Shown here piece after piece: positions 16,155-24,834 of a DNA stretch of 41,041 nucleotides. Below the pieces are notes generated by a model, which did no database searches, was not told where the DNA came from, and was given only the letters and a program-made list of their open reading frames with translations. The translations under genes were made by a program, and so were the position numbers. Source of the DNA: [Clostridium] fimetarium (GTDB lineage: Bacteria; Bacillota; Clostridia; Lachnospirales; Lachnospiraceae); assembly GCF_900111235.1 (NCBI RefSeq), contig NZ_FOJI01000023.1, forward strand, positions 1 through 41,041, given 5' to 3'. Each line of letters begins with the position of its first letter. Within the stretch, counting starts at the first letter, position 1.

Positions 16155-16733
16155 TTAAATAGAATAAGTAGCCATCACAATATAAAAATGCTCGTTTAGT
16201 TCAACGATTGATATTTCTTTGAATCCACAATCTATAAGTATCTGTTTCACTTCACCACTATCCAACCGATGACTGATAGGAGGCCCCCAATCACTTTCAC
16301 GCTTTATCCATTCAACAATAGCAATTTTTCCACCGTCAAACAGAATTCGCTTAGCTTCATTTACAAACCTTACTTTATCTTCTATTTCATGTAGGACCGT
16401 ACACATAAACGCATATGAGATTGGCTCCCCTTTCAACTTAAAATCATATTCTTTTGTTATAATTGTCTGAATATTAGATATCCCACGCTCATCTACTTTT
16501 TTGTTAAGTTCTTCTATCATTTCTGACTCAACATCCATAGCATAGACCATGCCTTCTTGTCCAATTAATTCTGCCGCTGGAATAGAAAAATACCCAATAC
16601 CACACCCAATATCCGCAAACTTATCATCTGCTTTCAATCCAATTACAGTTAAGACTTTATTTGCAGGCAACATCTCTCTACGTTTCGGATTATCTAGTTT
16701 ACTTTTATTATTTACATCAAATTTGTGAGCCAT
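16155..16733 (-). CDS. Class I SAM-dependent methyltransferase
   Basis: Cytosolic 192-residue methyltransferase of the Methyltransf_11/31 type. Motif I FADIGCGIGYFSIPAAE binds SAM, VYAMDVESEMIEEL is motif II, and MCTVLHEIEDKVRFVNEA followed by ILFDGGKIAIVEW covers motifs III-IV. The N-terminal DNPKRREMLPANKVL resembles small methyltransferases near arsenic/metalloid or redox genes, but the substrate cannot be assigned. ATG at 16733 follows AGAGGAAG. The nearest promoter upstream is the Crp/Fnr-type one at 16916-16956, separated by about 180 bp containing a decayed leader. Confidence 0.85.
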   Translation of the reverse strand: MAHKFDVNNKSKLDNPKRREMLPANKVLTVIGLKADDKFADIGCGIGYFSIPAAELIGQEGMVYAMDVESEMIEELNKKVDERGISNIQTIITKEYDFKLKGEPISYAFMCTVLHEIEDKVRFVNEAKRILFDGGKIAIVEWIKRESDWGPPISHRLDSGEVKQILIDCGFKEISIVELNEHFYIVMATYSI

Positions 16734-16848
16734 CTATGTGCTTCCTCTCTAGTCTGAATAACTTTTCTTCTTATCATAACTTATACAACATATCATATCA
16801 TAAATTATTATGGTTTCACATAAGCAAAGCACTCAGATTGTTTATTGA

Positions 16849-16869
16849 TTAATTCTTATATTCAACCAT
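16849..16869 (-). pseudogene. Six-codon stub after a good ribosome site
   Basis: On the minus strand GGAGAG, 7 nt and ATG (16869) open a frame MVEYKN that stops at 16849. Its position directly after a well-formed promoter suggests the start of a gene whose remainder was deleted, leaving the methyltransferase as first intact gene. A leader peptide is the alternative. Confidence 0.35.
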
Positions 16870-16915
16870 GAAATCACTCTCCTTTAGTTTTAACCTTTTA
16901 GTTTAAATAAGTTTA

Positions 16916-16956
16916 AGTATATCATCTTTACAATTATTATCGGTGACCTTATCACA
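16916..16956 (-). promoter_or_regulatory. Crp/Fnr-type site and promoter 1
   Basis: On the minus strand TGTGATAAGGTCACC (16956-16942) has its centre 28 nt from the first base of TATACT (16921-16916). Site, flanks (GATAAT follows) and spacing match sites 2 and 3 exactly. No good -35 box is present, as expected for a class II activated promoter. Confidence 0.7.
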
Positions 16957-16974
16957 TAGTTTTGATTTATTATA

Positions 16975-17781
16975 TTATTTGTGATTTAAATATTTCCCAT
17001 TGTAATCATTAACTGGTATTTTTCTTTTCATTATAAATCTAGCCAAAATGCAGCCACCAATCACTAATAACAATGATAACATCTGTGATACTCTGATATT
17101 CCCAAATAAGTAGAGGCTATCTGTTCTAAATCCCTCTATTATTAGCCTTCCTAATCCATAACCAATAAAATAAGTTGCAAGTAAAATTCCGTTCTTCTTT
17201 GTTTTCCTTGCGATTATCAATAATAGTATAAGCAGTATTATATTCCACATACTTTCATAAAAGAAAGTAGCCTGATGCCATTCTGATACAGCTTTAATAT
17301 ATACGCCATAAGGAAAGAATTGAAGTTTTGTATTTGTAATTAATTCACCATACGCTTCTTGATTCATAAAATTTCCCCATCGTCCAATCGCTTGTCCCAA
17401 TACTAAACTTGGTATTACTAAATCAATTAATTTTAAAAGCGAGAATTTATTAATCTTGCAGAAAACAATTGCTGATAAGAAACCTCCTATGACTCCTCCA
17501 TAAATTGCTAATCCACCTTCTCTAATTGCAAATATTTTCAATGGATTATTTGCATATGCTTCCCATTCAAAACTCACATAATATAAACGAGCACATATGA
17601 TTGCGACAGGAAGAGCGATAATCATGAAATCAAATATCAAATCAGATTCATACCCACTTTTATTTGCCCTATAACAGGCCAATACCACACCCAATAAGAT
17701 ACCTAACCCTATTATTACACCATACCAGGCTATATTAAATCCTTTCATTCCAAATAAATTTTCAATAGCGAATCTACTCAC
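16975..17781 (-). CDS. lgt: Prolipoprotein diacylglyceryl transferase
   Basis: Integral membrane enzyme that moves diacylglycerol from phosphatidylglycerol to the lipobox cysteine of prelipoproteins, the first step of lipoprotein maturation. The 268 residues carry about seven hydrophobic segments and the family signature GRWGNFMNQEAYG with its essential Arg and Asn, preceded by GLAIYGGVIGG. The C-terminal YGLGRLIIEGFRTDSL is also typical. The start is GTG (17781) with GAGG 10 nt before it. A single-gene unit; it would process the ModA- and ZnuA-type lipoproteins of this window, among others. Confidence 0.95.
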   Translation of the reverse strand: MSRFAIENLFGMKGFNIAWYGVIIGLGILLGVVLACYRANKSGYESDLIFDFMIIALPVAIICARLYYVSFEWEAYANNPLKIFAIREGGLAIYGGVIGGFLSAIVFCKINKFSLLKLIDLVIPSLVLGQAIGRWGNFMNQEAYGELITNTKLQFFPYGVYIKAVSEWHQATFFYESMWNIILLILLLIIARKTKKNGILLATYFIGYGLGRLIIEGFRTDSLYLFGNIRVSQMLSLLLVIGGCILARFIMKRKIPVNDYNGKYLNHK

Positions 17782-17866
17782 GTCTCATTTTCCTCAACTT
17801 TATCTTTAAATTAAAAATTTCTATTATACTATAATAAAAGTTTTGAAGCTTATCATTGAAATTATA

Positions 17867-20275
17867 TTAAAGGAATTTTTTAAATAAATAGAACTTAACA
17901 AAATCGACACTAACCATAAAAATAATAGCGGTTACCAGTATTATAAATACTTGACTGATTAATAGGTTAGGAATAAACACCCCAAATATACCAAGTAATG
18001 CGAAACCTGAAATCGTTGCTATATTTACTAGTAACATATTCTTATTTGGTATGGATGACCAGAAATGTTTTCTTTCTCTTACAATTAGTATTCTACATTG
18101 CGTATTAAAAACAAGACTCAACATAACTAAGGTGCGGATTTTATCAAGTTCTAAATGAAAACATTTTAGTCCAATAAAAATCAAGAATAAATCTTCAATG
18201 GCAAAAAGCACTCCAAGCATGAAAGCTGCTGATGTAATATTCTTAACATTCCATATATTGGGAGTTTCAGTCGATTTTACATTATCAGTAGCAATCGTCA
18301 TCGTCACAAAATCATTTGCAAATACCAGCAATGTCATTCCTAAAAGAGAAATAACAATATCATGAAACCAGAAAAATCCAACTGTAAACAATACAACAAC
18401 TTCAACAACTTTAGTGATTTTATTAATTACCCAGGTTAGCATTCTTTGATATGTTTGTCTGCTTATCTTTATTGCATCTATTATTTCACTTAATCCTGGT
18501 TTGGTTAACACGATACTTGCGGAAGCTTTTGCAACATCAGTCGCTTCACTTACAGCAGTTCCAAGTTCTGCTTGTTTTAATGCTGGTGAATCATTTACCC
18601 CATCCCCAGTCATACCTACCATATGTCCACTATCCTGTAACAATTTTACTATTTTATACTTATCCTGCGGATATACTTCAGCAAAACCATCACTTTCCTT
18701 AATTAAACTTAGCTGTTTTTCATGGTCTAGTCCTTCCAAGTCTTTCGGTCGCATAATCCGATTTCCGATCCCTACTTGTTCTGAGATTTCCTGTGCAATA
18801 GCTATACTATCTCCGGTAAGCATGATACATTTTATACCAAGACTTCGTAATTCTGCTATCATGCTTTTTGAATCGGCTCTAGGCGGATCCGCTATCGCTA
18901 ATAATCCTACAAATTTAATATTATCTTCTTCTGTCATTGCAACTGCAATCGTTCTAGATCCTTTTTGTGAGAATCCCTCCACTGCTTTATTGATCATTGC
19001 AAGCGTTATATCATCTATATCTGTGCTTATCCCAATAATTGTTTGCACTGCACCTTTCATTATCTTGTGGCTAACTCCCTTGATTTTTACAACTGCTTGT
19101 GTCATTTTATTCGCAGGATCAAATGGAATATAGGAAATTTGTTCATATCCATCAAAATTAATTTTTAACGTTTTCGAATGATGAATGATGGATAAATCTA
19201 TAGCATCCATTCCTTCCTCTTTTGAATCTAACGCCGCCATTCTAATAACATCTTCACTATTATATTTTCCAAAAGCGATACAATCCACAACTGACAATTT
19301 ATTTTGAGTGATTGTTCCTGTTTTATCAAAGCAAAATATATCTATAGATGCTGCATCTTCAATTGCATCCAGTTTCGTTACCAATACTCCCTTTTTAGAA
19401 AGATCTAATGCTCCGACCGCTTGAACGATTGTAAGTACTGCTGGCAAAGCTACTGGAATTGCTCCAATTAGGAAAACAACGATAAATGATAGAATGAATA
19501 AAATATCCTTGTGAAGAAAAATAGCATATATGGATACGATGGCTGATGCTATAATCCCTAAATACATCATGTATTTTACTATAGTAAGCATTAATTCTTC
19601 TTGTTTTGATTTAGGCTTGGCAATTTTTACTAGTTCAACGGTTTTACCAAAATAAGTATTTGCTCCAGTATTAATTACTACACATTTGGCTTCTCCACGT
19701 TTAATAATTGAACTCGAATAAATAATATCTGATTGATGAATATCCTTAGGCAAAGATTCCCCTGTTAATGAAGATTCATCCACTGATACTTCTCCACTTA
19801 TAATAGCAACATCTGCAGGGACTAAATCTCCTAGTTTAATATTAATGATATCTCCTAGCACAATGTGTTTTGCATCTTTTAATATCCATTTACCATCTCG
19901 CAATACTTTTGCATTAATTTCCAACTTCTTTTTTAGTAGTTCTACTGCTTTTTGTGAATTCTGTGATTGTAAATAACCAATAATCGCATTTAAAGTTAAT
20001 AACACAAAAATGATTACACTTTCCGTATAATGCTTCAATATGATAGTTAAAACGATAGAAAATTCCAATAGCCATGGCATAGGTCCCCAATATCGTTTGA
20101 AAAATTCAATAAAACGATTCTTGCTCGTTTCCTCTATTTCATTATATCCATATTTACTAATCCGAATATCTGCTTCTTTAGTAGACAATCCTTCTTTCGT
20201 TGTTTCAACAAATTTCATTGTCTCTTCAAAAGACATTTTTTTATACTCATCCGTTCTTTTTAATTGCTCATTCAT
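17867..20275 (-). CDS. P-type ATPase, plasma-membrane proton-efflux type (IIIA)
   Basis: Cation-pumping membrane ATPase of 802 residues, close to the type IIIA family rather than heavy-metal pumps (no N-terminal metal domain or CPC motif). In order: N-terminal cation-ATPase domain (LSTKEADIRISKYGYNEI), TM1-2, actuator domain with LTGESLP, TM3-4 with GAIPVALPAVL, the phosphorylation motif DKTGT with Asp317, the nucleotide-binding domain, MLTGDS, and MTGDGVNDSPALKQA, then six C-terminal helices. ATG at 20275 follows GGAGG. Such proteins in anaerobic bacteria may extrude H+ or carry another cation; the ion is not determined by sequence alone. Single-gene unit. Confidence 0.9.
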   Translation of the reverse strand: MNEQLKRTDEYKKMSFEETMKFVETTKEGLSTKEADIRISKYGYNEIEETSKNRFIEFFKRYWGPMPWLLEFSIVLTIILKHYTESVIIFVLLTLNAIIGYLQSQNSQKAVELLKKKLEINAKVLRDGKWILKDAKHIVLGDIINIKLGDLVPADVAIISGEVSVDESSLTGESLPKDIHQSDIIYSSSIIKRGEAKCVVINTGANTYFGKTVELVKIAKPKSKQEELMLTIVKYMMYLGIIASAIVSIYAIFLHKDILFILSFIVVFLIGAIPVALPAVLTIVQAVGALDLSKKGVLVTKLDAIEDAASIDIFCFDKTGTITQNKLSVVDCIAFGKYNSEDVIRMAALDSKEEGMDAIDLSIIHHSKTLKINFDGYEQISYIPFDPANKMTQAVVKIKGVSHKIMKGAVQTIIGISTDIDDITLAMINKAVEGFSQKGSRTIAVAMTEEDNIKFVGLLAIADPPRADSKSMIAELRSLGIKCIMLTGDSIAIAQEISEQVGIGNRIMRPKDLEGLDHEKQLSLIKESDGFAEVYPQDKYKIVKLLQDSGHMVGMTGDGVNDSPALKQAELGTAVSEATDVAKASASIVLTKPGLSEIIDAIKISRQTYQRMLTWVINKITKVVEVVVLFTVGFFWFHDIVISLLGMTLLVFANDFVTMTIATDNVKSTETPNIWNVKNITSAAFMLGVLFAIEDLFLIFIGLKCFHLELDKIRTLVMLSLVFNTQCRILIVRERKHFWSSIPNKNMLLVNIATISGFALLGIFGVFIPNLLISQVFIILVTAIIFMVSVDFVKFYLFKKFL

Positions 20276-20422
20276 AAATATTCCTCCTGTAATCGATTAA
20301 TCCAATATTTATTTAAGTCTAATATTTTTAAGCCCTGCAAACCTTATTACAAAATTTATTGTATCACTTAGACATTTATTAGTAAAATTCTAATATATGA
20401 TTATATCTATAACCATTTAGTT

Positions 20423-20722
20423 ATGTATATAGTATCTATTCTAAAATCCATAATAATTTATAGTGTTCCTTTCGTTAAGTCTTTATCAATTTATATTATT
20501 ACCACTATAGCTTCAGGCGCCAGCGTACCTTCTTATATATTTACACCATTCAAGGATCTTAGCAAATTCTTTATTATCTTAGCAATGGCAGCTATTGGCC
20601 TTAATACAAATATTATAAAGCTAGTAAAAAAAGGTGGAAAATCAATCTTTACGGGTTTTTGTTGCTGGATTAGAATCACTACCGTAAGCCTTTTATTGCA
20701 ACATTTTCTTGGGATTTGGTGA
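20423..20722 (+). pseudogene. C-terminal fragment of a YeiH-family (UPF0324) transporter
   Basis: The plus strand encodes only the last helices of a YeiH-type putative sulfate exporter (LAMAAIGLNTNIIKLVKKGG, then FTGFCCWIRITTVSLLLQHFLGIW), about 95 of the usual 330 residues. The sequence upstream does not continue the protein and there is no ribosome site, so this is a remnant. It is followed by a terminator that may originally have belonged to it. It sits beside the sulfur-related thioredoxin/rhodanese block, which may be coincidence. Confidence 0.75.
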
Positions 20723-20794
20723 TATAAGTATATAATCTTTTAGAAGTAGCACTGATAAGTAAGATTATATACTAGAAAAAATAACAGTCTTCAT

Positions 20795-20838
20795 AAAACA
20801 AGGATTGAATTCTCATTTTAGAATCCAATCCTTGTTTT
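20795..20838. terminator. Bidirectional terminator
   Basis: Arms 20795-20812 and 20821-20838 pair over 18 bp with one mismatch, with flanking A- and T-runs. It lies between the YeiH remnant (plus) and the thioredoxin gene (minus). Confidence 0.85.
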
Positions 20839-20907
20839 ATTTATATTGTAATATAATATCATTAACAAAGCGTAACTCAAATTTAAAAGTTGCTTCTTTT
20901 CATCACC

Positions 20908-21219
20908 TTATTGAATCATTGATAATATAGTTTGTTTGGATTGAAGTCCTACCACACTATTAACTACCTTCCCATTTTTCATTACAGCTAGTGTAGGGAT
21001 ACTCATAACCTTAAAAGCTTGCGCAAGTTCTGGTTCTTCATCAACATTTACTTTACCGATTATAGCTGAATTTCCTGTTTCACCTGCTACTTCCTCAATA
21101 ATTGGGGCTACCCTTTTGCATGGTCCACACCAAGATGCCCAAAAATCTAACAAAACAGGTTTGTCTGCCTTCAAAACCTCTGTTTCAAAATTATCCTTTG
21201 TAATTTTTAATACGCTCAT
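20908..21219 (-). CDS. trxA: Thioredoxin
   Basis: Cytosolic 103-residue disulfide reductase with the active site WCGPCK (Cys31, Cys34), cis-Pro region SIPTLAVM and the usual thioredoxin length. ATG at 21219 follows AAGGAG. Transcribed alone from a promoter with a Crp/Fnr-type site. The next minus-strand genes upstream encode a CoA-disulfide reductase/rhodanese and a rhodanese, suggesting that the group maintains thiol balance or handles sulfane sulfur. No thioredoxin reductase gene is in the window. Confidence 0.95.
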   Translation of the reverse strand: MSVLKITKDNFETEVLKADKPVLLDFWASWCGPCKRVAPIIEEVAGETGNSAIIGKVNVDEEPELAQAFKVMSIPTLAVMKNGKVVNSVVGLQSKQTILSMIQ

Positions 21220-21284
21220 ATTGAATTCTCCTTCTGAATTGATTTATTTGATACACTGCTACAATTTTGTATTTCTTATATTTA

Positions 21285-21325
21285 ATTATACTCTCGTATA
21301 GTTTCTTATCTGTGATAAGGTCACA
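21285..21325 (-). promoter_or_regulatory. Crp/Fnr-type site and promoter 2 (thioredoxin)
   Basis: Minus-strand TGTGACCTTATCACA (21325-21311) is a perfect palindrome around its central base; its centre is 28 nt from TATAAT (21290-21285), which lies 66 nt before the start codon. Confidence 0.75.
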
Positions 21326-21361
21326 TAAAGGCTTAGCAATTTACCATCCTTATTCGTTACA

Positions 21362-23062
21362 TTATCTGAAATTATATTCAGTTACAATGCTTTCTCTTTT
21401 AATCCTCTTATCATTATAGTATTCATAGAATGATAAGCCTAAAAAGCTTCCAGCTATATTAAAAACATTATGATACCCTAAATTTTGAAGAACTAAAACT
21501 GCATTATAACTTCTTTGACCGGTTCTACAATGGATATATACGGGCTTGCCCTTTGGGATTTCGTTAATTCTTTCCCTTAGTTCACTTAACGGAATATTTG
21601 TTGCTCCCTTTATATGTGCGCCTGCATACTCGCCTCGCTCTCTAACATCAACAATAAAGCTATTGTTTTCAACGAGGTCTCTAACCTTATCTACATTCAC
21701 TTGTCTGAAATCTTTATTTAAAAGATTAGAACCCACATATCCAGCATAATTTACTATATCCTTTGCAGTTGAAAACGGTGGTGCATAACACAATTCCAAG
21801 TCTTTTAAATCTTCTACCGTGCCTCCAAATTTGATAGCTGTAGCAATAATATCAATTCTTTTTGTGACATCACCCTTCCCAATTGCTTGAGCACCTAAAA
21901 TCTTTCCTGTTGGAACTTCAAATAATAATTTAAAATGCATTGGTGCTGCATCTGGCATAATCCCAACCTTGTCGGAGAGTATTACTCGAACAACATCATA
22001 ATTGATTTTTAAGCCCAGTGATTTAATTAATGATTCATTTAAACCTGTAGCTGCGCCATTATAGTCAAAAACTTCAATTGCAGATGAACCGATATATCCC
22101 TTGTTTAATGTGCTTTTATTGTTAATGTGGTCTGCTACGGATCTTGCTTGTTTTAGCGCTGGACCTGCTAACGATAATTTGGTCATCATATGAGTTAATG
22201 CATGATATACTTCTATGGCATCACCAACTGCATAGATATCAGGATCATTTGTCTGATAATTTTTATCTACCTTAATTGCTCCTGTTACTCCTATTTCAAT
22301 TCCAGACTCTTTTGCAAGTCGAGTTTCTGGCGATACTCCGATTTCCATAACTACTACATTAGCATCGATTTTTTTGCCCGAAGTAAGAATTACTTTATTT
22401 TCTTCGAATTTTACAATTCTATCTTCAAGAATCAAATCTATCCCATTATCACTGATTTCTTTATGAAATATTTGAACCATATCATAGTCGTAAGATCTGA
22501 GTATCTGATCGGATCTTACGATCAAAGTAACATTATATTTGGCTTTTCTTAGGTTTTCAGCAACCTCAACCCCTATGAATCCACCACCAATTACCGCGAT
22601 ATTCTTTGTATCAATTTGTTTTACAAATTTGTTTAGACTATCTATATCTACTACATTTCTTATAGTAAAGACATTTACATTCTCCATTCCAGGAATATTG
22701 GGCACGATTGGAGATGCACCTGGTGATAATATAAGTTTGTCATAAGTTTCTGTGTAATTTTGACCATTTAAAATATTTTTTACAATTACCGATTTTTTTT
22801 CTCTATCTATTACTATTACTTCATTATTGACTCTTGCATCAATATTATATTGCTTTAAAAATAATTCTGGATTCATTAAAACCAAGTCTTCTGCTTCCTT
22901 TATTATCCCGCTTAAGTGGTAAGGAAGTGAACAATTTGAAAATGATACATGAGGACCTTTTTCAAACATGATGATTTGATCTTCTTCACTATTTCTTCTA
23001 AGTCTTGCCGCAGCTGATGCGCCTCCGGCGACTCCACCGATAATCAATATCTTTCTTACCAT
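21362..23062 (-). CDS. CoA-disulfide reductase-type FAD oxidoreductase fused to rhodanese
   Basis: Cytosolic flavoenzyme of 566 residues of the CoADR-RHD/Npsr group, which reduces CoA disulfide or CoA persulfide/polysulfide with NAD(P)H. The N-terminal FAD site is IIGGVAGGASAAARLRR, the single catalytic cysteine is Cys44 in FSNCSLPYHLSG, the NAD site is IAVIGGGFIGVEVAENLR, and the second FAD motif is DIYAVGDAIEV. Residues about 465-550 form a rhodanese domain with the active loop HCRTGQRSYNA. ATG at 23062 follows AGGAGG. It is 29 bp after the single-domain rhodanese and shares its promoter, so the two likely pass sulfane sulfur between them. Confidence 0.92.
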   Translation of the reverse strand: MVRKILIIGGVAGGASAAARLRRNSEEDQIIMFEKGPHVSFSNCSLPYHLSGIIKEAEDLVLMNPELFLKQYNIDARVNNEVIVIDREKKSVIVKNILNGQNYTETYDKLILSPGASPIVPNIPGMENVNVFTIRNVVDIDSLNKFVKQIDTKNIAVIGGGFIGVEVAENLRKAKYNVTLIVRSDQILRSYDYDMVQIFHKEISDNGIDLILEDRIVKFEENKVILTSGKKIDANVVVMEIGVSPETRLAKESGIEIGVTGAIKVDKNYQTNDPDIYAVGDAIEVYHALTHMMTKLSLAGPALKQARSVADHINNKSTLNKGYIGSSAIEVFDYNGAATGLNESLIKSLGLKINYDVVRVILSDKVGIMPDAAPMHFKLLFEVPTGKILGAQAIGKGDVTKRIDIIATAIKFGGTVEDLKDLELCYAPPFSTAKDIVNYAGYVGSNLLNKDFRQVNVDKVRDLVENNSFIVDVRERGEYAGAHIKGATNIPLSELRERINEIPKGKPVYIHCRTGQRSYNAVLVLQNLGYHNVFNIAGSFLGLSFYEYYNDKRIKRESIVTEYNFR

Positions 23063-23091
23063 GATTTGTTGCCTCCTGTTTTTTATATTTT

Positions 23092-23412
23092 CTAATTTCT
23101 AAGCGTTCCTACATATGATCCCATCCCGCCTGAAACATTTACAACATTGAATCCTTCTTTCGAAAGTTCTCTACAAGCACTTCCACTTCTTCCACCTGAT
23201 TGGCACATAATATAGTATAAATTATCTTTTACCAAATATTTATCAGGTTCCATTAAGAGATTTCCCATTGGAATATTTTTAGCACCCTTTATGCTTCCAC
23301 TGTTATATTCGTATACTTCTCTAATATCAATCAATTCTACTTTACCAATTAAACTATCCATATCATTCACATTAATAACTTTAACATTTTCTTTTTTTAA
23401 TAAATCAAACAT
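23092..23412 (-). CDS. Rhodanese-like sulfurtransferase
   Basis: Single-domain rhodanese of 106 residues, with the domain motif LIDIREVYEYNSGSIKGAKNIP and an active-site loop CQSGGRSG whose Cys would carry the persulfide. ATG at 23412 has GGAGG 9 nt upstream; the in-frame ATG 39 nt further upstream lacks such a site. First gene of the unit with the CoA-disulfide reductase fusion. Likely delivers sulfane sulfur or detoxifies polysulfide; its physiological acceptor is unknown. Confidence 0.9.
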   Translation of the reverse strand: MFDLLKKENVKVINVNDMDSLIGKVELIDIREVYEYNSGSIKGAKNIPMGNLLMEPDKYLVKDNLYYIMCQSGGRSGSACRELSKEGFNVVNVSGGMGSYVGTLRN

Positions 23413-23467
23413 ATTAATCTTCCTCCTAAGCTCACAAGTAATTTTATTCATCTTGCTTTACTTCTTA

Positions 23468-23508
23468 ATTATAACAACATATCTGCAATTATCCGTGACT
23501 GAATCACA
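23468..23508 (-). promoter_or_regulatory. Crp/Fnr-type site and promoter 3 (rhodanese/CoA-disulfide reductase)
   Basis: Minus-strand TGTGATTCAGTCACG (23508-23494), centre 28 nt from TATAAT (23473-23468), which lies 56 nt before the rhodanese start. The flank GGATAAT after the site is shared with site 1. Confidence 0.75.
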
Positions 23509-23596
23509 TATCATATTCTTCAATGATTCGCACCTGAAAATAAATAATTAAATCAATATGGTTTCGTTATTTGTAAAATCTATTTTATTGTAATAA

Positions 23597-23641
23597 AAAC
23601 CGAGCATAAGATGAATAACAGCTCCACCTTATGCTCGGTTT
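23597..23641. terminator. Bidirectional terminator
   Basis: AAACCGAGCATAAG (23597-23610) pairs perfectly with 23628-23641, with A- and T-runs outside. It terminates the minus-strand operon ending at 23675 and could act on the opposite strand. Confidence 0.85.
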
Positions 23642-23674
23642 AAATTTAATACTCGTTTATAATTCAGTCCTTGA

Positions 23675-24055
23675 TTATTGATTTATACAAGACCCTTGAT
23701 TACATCCATTTCTGGTTCCTACACCTCTGCCAGAACCATCTTTTATACCATTGGCATTACCTGATCCAAAACCAGCTCCATAAGTTTGACCTATTTTATC
23801 AGATCCGCTGCCATCGCAATTTACAGAATTTTCTTCAATTGCTTTCATAACTTCATCTGCTTTTTCTTGCGTTATTGTACCACTAGCAACTTGTTCATTT
23901 AAAATTTCCTCTTTTGTTTGAAGCATTTCCGTTTTAAATTCTTCGAGATTAGTTGAATCAGATGATTTATAGATTGAAGCTGCAAATACACTGGTTGACA
24001 TAATACCCGCTACTAACATAACTGATGCAATAAAAATCATTTTTTTCTTTTTCAT
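23675..24055 (-). CDS. Secreted DUF2680-like small protein with Gly-rich Cys tail
   Basis: The 126-residue protein has a clear signal peptide (MKKKKMIFIASVMLVAG, cleavage near SVFAA), then a helical part with EILNEQVASGTITQEKADEVM typical of DUF2680-like exported proteins, and a glycine-rich end carrying two cysteines (NGCNQGSCINQ). ATG at 24055 follows AAAGGAG. Last gene of the operon that begins with the 4Fe-4S membrane protein and is divergent from a two-component system. The function is unknown; many such proteins are expressed with envelope-stress or redox systems. Confidence 0.75.
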   Translation of the reverse strand: MKKKKMIFIASVMLVAGIMSTSVFAASIYKSSDSTNLEEFKTEMLQTKEEILNEQVASGTITQEKADEVMKAIEENSVNCDGSGSDKIGQTYGAGFGSGNANGIKDGSGRGVGTRNGCNQGSCINQ

Positions 24056-24102
24056 AATTTTTGACTCCTTTCAATTTAGCATTTTCTGCTATAACAATAG
24101 TT

Positions 24103-24834
24103 TCACTTTTTATCAATTAAACTCTGAATTTGAGATTTTGTATTTGAAAATTCCATGCCTTTTTCAATACAAAAATCTTTAATCACTACTGATGTATCTG
24201 TTATTGCATTATTCATCACCTCCTCAATGTCCTCTTTTTTAATTCCTAAATCTAAAATTTCATTAAATGTTGTTGTACCTTTAATGAATTCTGCATGTTC
24301 ACTTGCATATGTAGTAGTTGTAGTTTCAAGTACTTCTGTGTTACTTTCGGATTTGATTAAATGGGTTGAGATAAATATTTTTTGCTGTTCTGTCATATTT
24401 CCTGCCTTTAGAAGAATTGATTCCAATTGATTTGGAAAATAGGTTGTATCATTTAATGTAATTGGTAACCCTCTATATAATGATACAAAAATCCTAACTG
24501 AATCAGTTCCAATCTCTTTCCCGCTTAGATTTGTCGTTTCGTAAATTGTTTCTAATTCTTTGCACTGTATTGATGAAATATTTTCTCTATCTTCTATTGC
24601 AAATGCAACTGCCAAATCAACAATAGGAATATTGAATAATTCACTGATTTCCCCAAACGTATATGAGCCTTTTATATCTTGGGGGTTATATTCATCCTGG
24701 AAATCACCACTCTTATATTTTTCTGGTATTTTTGTATTTGTCGTTTTCCAAACTCCTAATGCTGTGGTAGTAAAAATAGTTCCAAAAAGTATGATAATGA
24801 TTATAAATGCTAATGCTTTTTGATTAATTCTCAT
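24103..24834 (-). CDS. Membrane-anchored extracytoplasmic protein of unknown function
   Basis: The 243-residue protein has one N-terminal transmembrane anchor (residues 8-28) and a polar outside domain. The segment DIKGSYTFGEISELFNIP resembles short domains found next to NapH/NosR-type 4Fe-4S membrane proteins, where they seem to act as redox accessory modules; a related segment, GTTTFNEILDLGI, appears near residue 193, so there may be two repeats. Its ATG at 24834 overlaps the stop of the upstream 4Fe-4S gene by 11 nt, with a GGAGGAGG site inside that gene, so they are co-translated. The exact role is not recognised. Confidence 0.7.
   Translation of the reverse strand: MRINQKALAFIIIIILFGTIFTTTALGVWKTTNTKIPEKYKSGDFQDEYNPQDIKGSYTFGEISELFNIPIVDLAVAFAIEDRENISSIQCKELETIYETTNLSGKEIGTDSVRIFVSLYRGLPITLNDTTYFPNQLESILLKAGNMTEQQKIFISTHLIKSESNTEVLETTTTTYASEHAEFIKGTTTFNEILDLGIKKEDIEEVMNNAITDTSVVIKDFCIEKGMEFSNTKSQIQSLIDKK

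Noticed and set aside
18501-19133. 210-codon open frame antisense to the P-type ATPase
   Set aside because: It is the shadow of a strongly conserved gene on the other strand and has no ribosome site or protein-like motifs.
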